Assembly: GCA_031275515.1 (NCBI GenBank)
Contig: JAISOQ010000010.1
Span: 1-6,259, forward strand
Reading direction: 5' to 3'
Length of the DNA stretch: 6,259 nucleotides
DNA from: Treponema sp.
Lineage (GTDB): Bacteria > Spirochaetota > Spirochaetia > Treponematales > Breznakiellaceae
A program made the position numbers and the translations under genes. The notes beneath the pieces are model-generated. The model had not been told where the DNA came from, made no database searches, and was given only the letters and a program-made list of their open reading frames with translations. This document shows, piece by piece, positions 6,193-6,259 of the stretch; the first letter of the stretch is position 1, and every line of letters starts with the position of its first letter.

Positions 6193-6259
6193 AAGTCTAA
6201 GTCTTTATGTCATAAGGAAATATAGGCGGGTCTACCGGACAGCCGGAGTCCCTAACCAT

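Noticed and set aside
6228..6252. Imperfect hairpin after the tRNA gene (GGG, CT and CCGG pairs around an ACAG loop)
   Set aside because: The continuous stem is only 4 bp and no U-run follows before the window ends, so a tRNA terminator is not supported.
6197..6259. Minus-strand frame of 20 codons with an ATG exactly at the window edge
   Set aside because: It has no ribosome site in view and no recognisable sequence; it could be the tail of a gene beyond the edge, but this cannot be judged.

Overview
The window looks like ordinary chromosome from a free-living or gut-associated bacterium of moderate GC content. A spirochaete of the Treponema group is my best guess, but this is inference only. 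It rests on a lipoprotein with a relaxed lipobox, a tRNA gene that does not encode its CCA end, and a large soluble PAS/hybrid kinase next to a diguanylate cyclase. No insertion sequence, phage gene, CRISPR array or integration site is visible.

Layout, left to right. Bases 1-53 are the start of a leftward gene cut by the window edge, with a strong Shine-Dalgarno. A divergent intergenic region of about 120 bp contains a perfect 16-bp G/C palindrome. It leads to a rightward gene for a family 18 glycoside hydrolase-like lipoprotein (175-1266). This gene converges tail to tail with a leftward response regulator-GGDEF gene (1263-2168); the two stop codons share the tetranucleotide CTAG. Next, also leftward, is an 878-residue soluble hybrid histidine kinase (2323-4959) with the order PAS-PAS-HisKA-HATPase-REC-HPt plus a C-terminal helical tail. 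A leftward aldo/keto reductase follows (5102-5953). A promoter region of about 165 bp separates it from a rightward initiator tRNA-Met gene (6120-6192) that has a near-consensus sigma-70 promoter.

How the genes may work together. The kinase and the REC-GGDEF protein are adjacent, on the same strand and complementary in domain content. The kinase ends in an HPt module that can donate phosphate; the cyclase begins with an intact receiver and has intact active and inhibitory sites. I infer a phosphorelay that turns a cytoplasmic PAS-sensed signal into cyclic di-GMP. The reductase lies upstream on the same strand, but a long stem-loop separates it from the kinase, so a functional link is not shown. 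A second stem-loop with a similar core separates the kinase from the cyclase. The GH18 lipoprotein and the tRNA gene look independent.

I see no clearly new system. The points most worth following are the paired stem-loops after stop codons, the kinase-cyclase pair, the G/C palindrome with a short ORF before the GH18 gene, and the variant GH18 catalytic motif.
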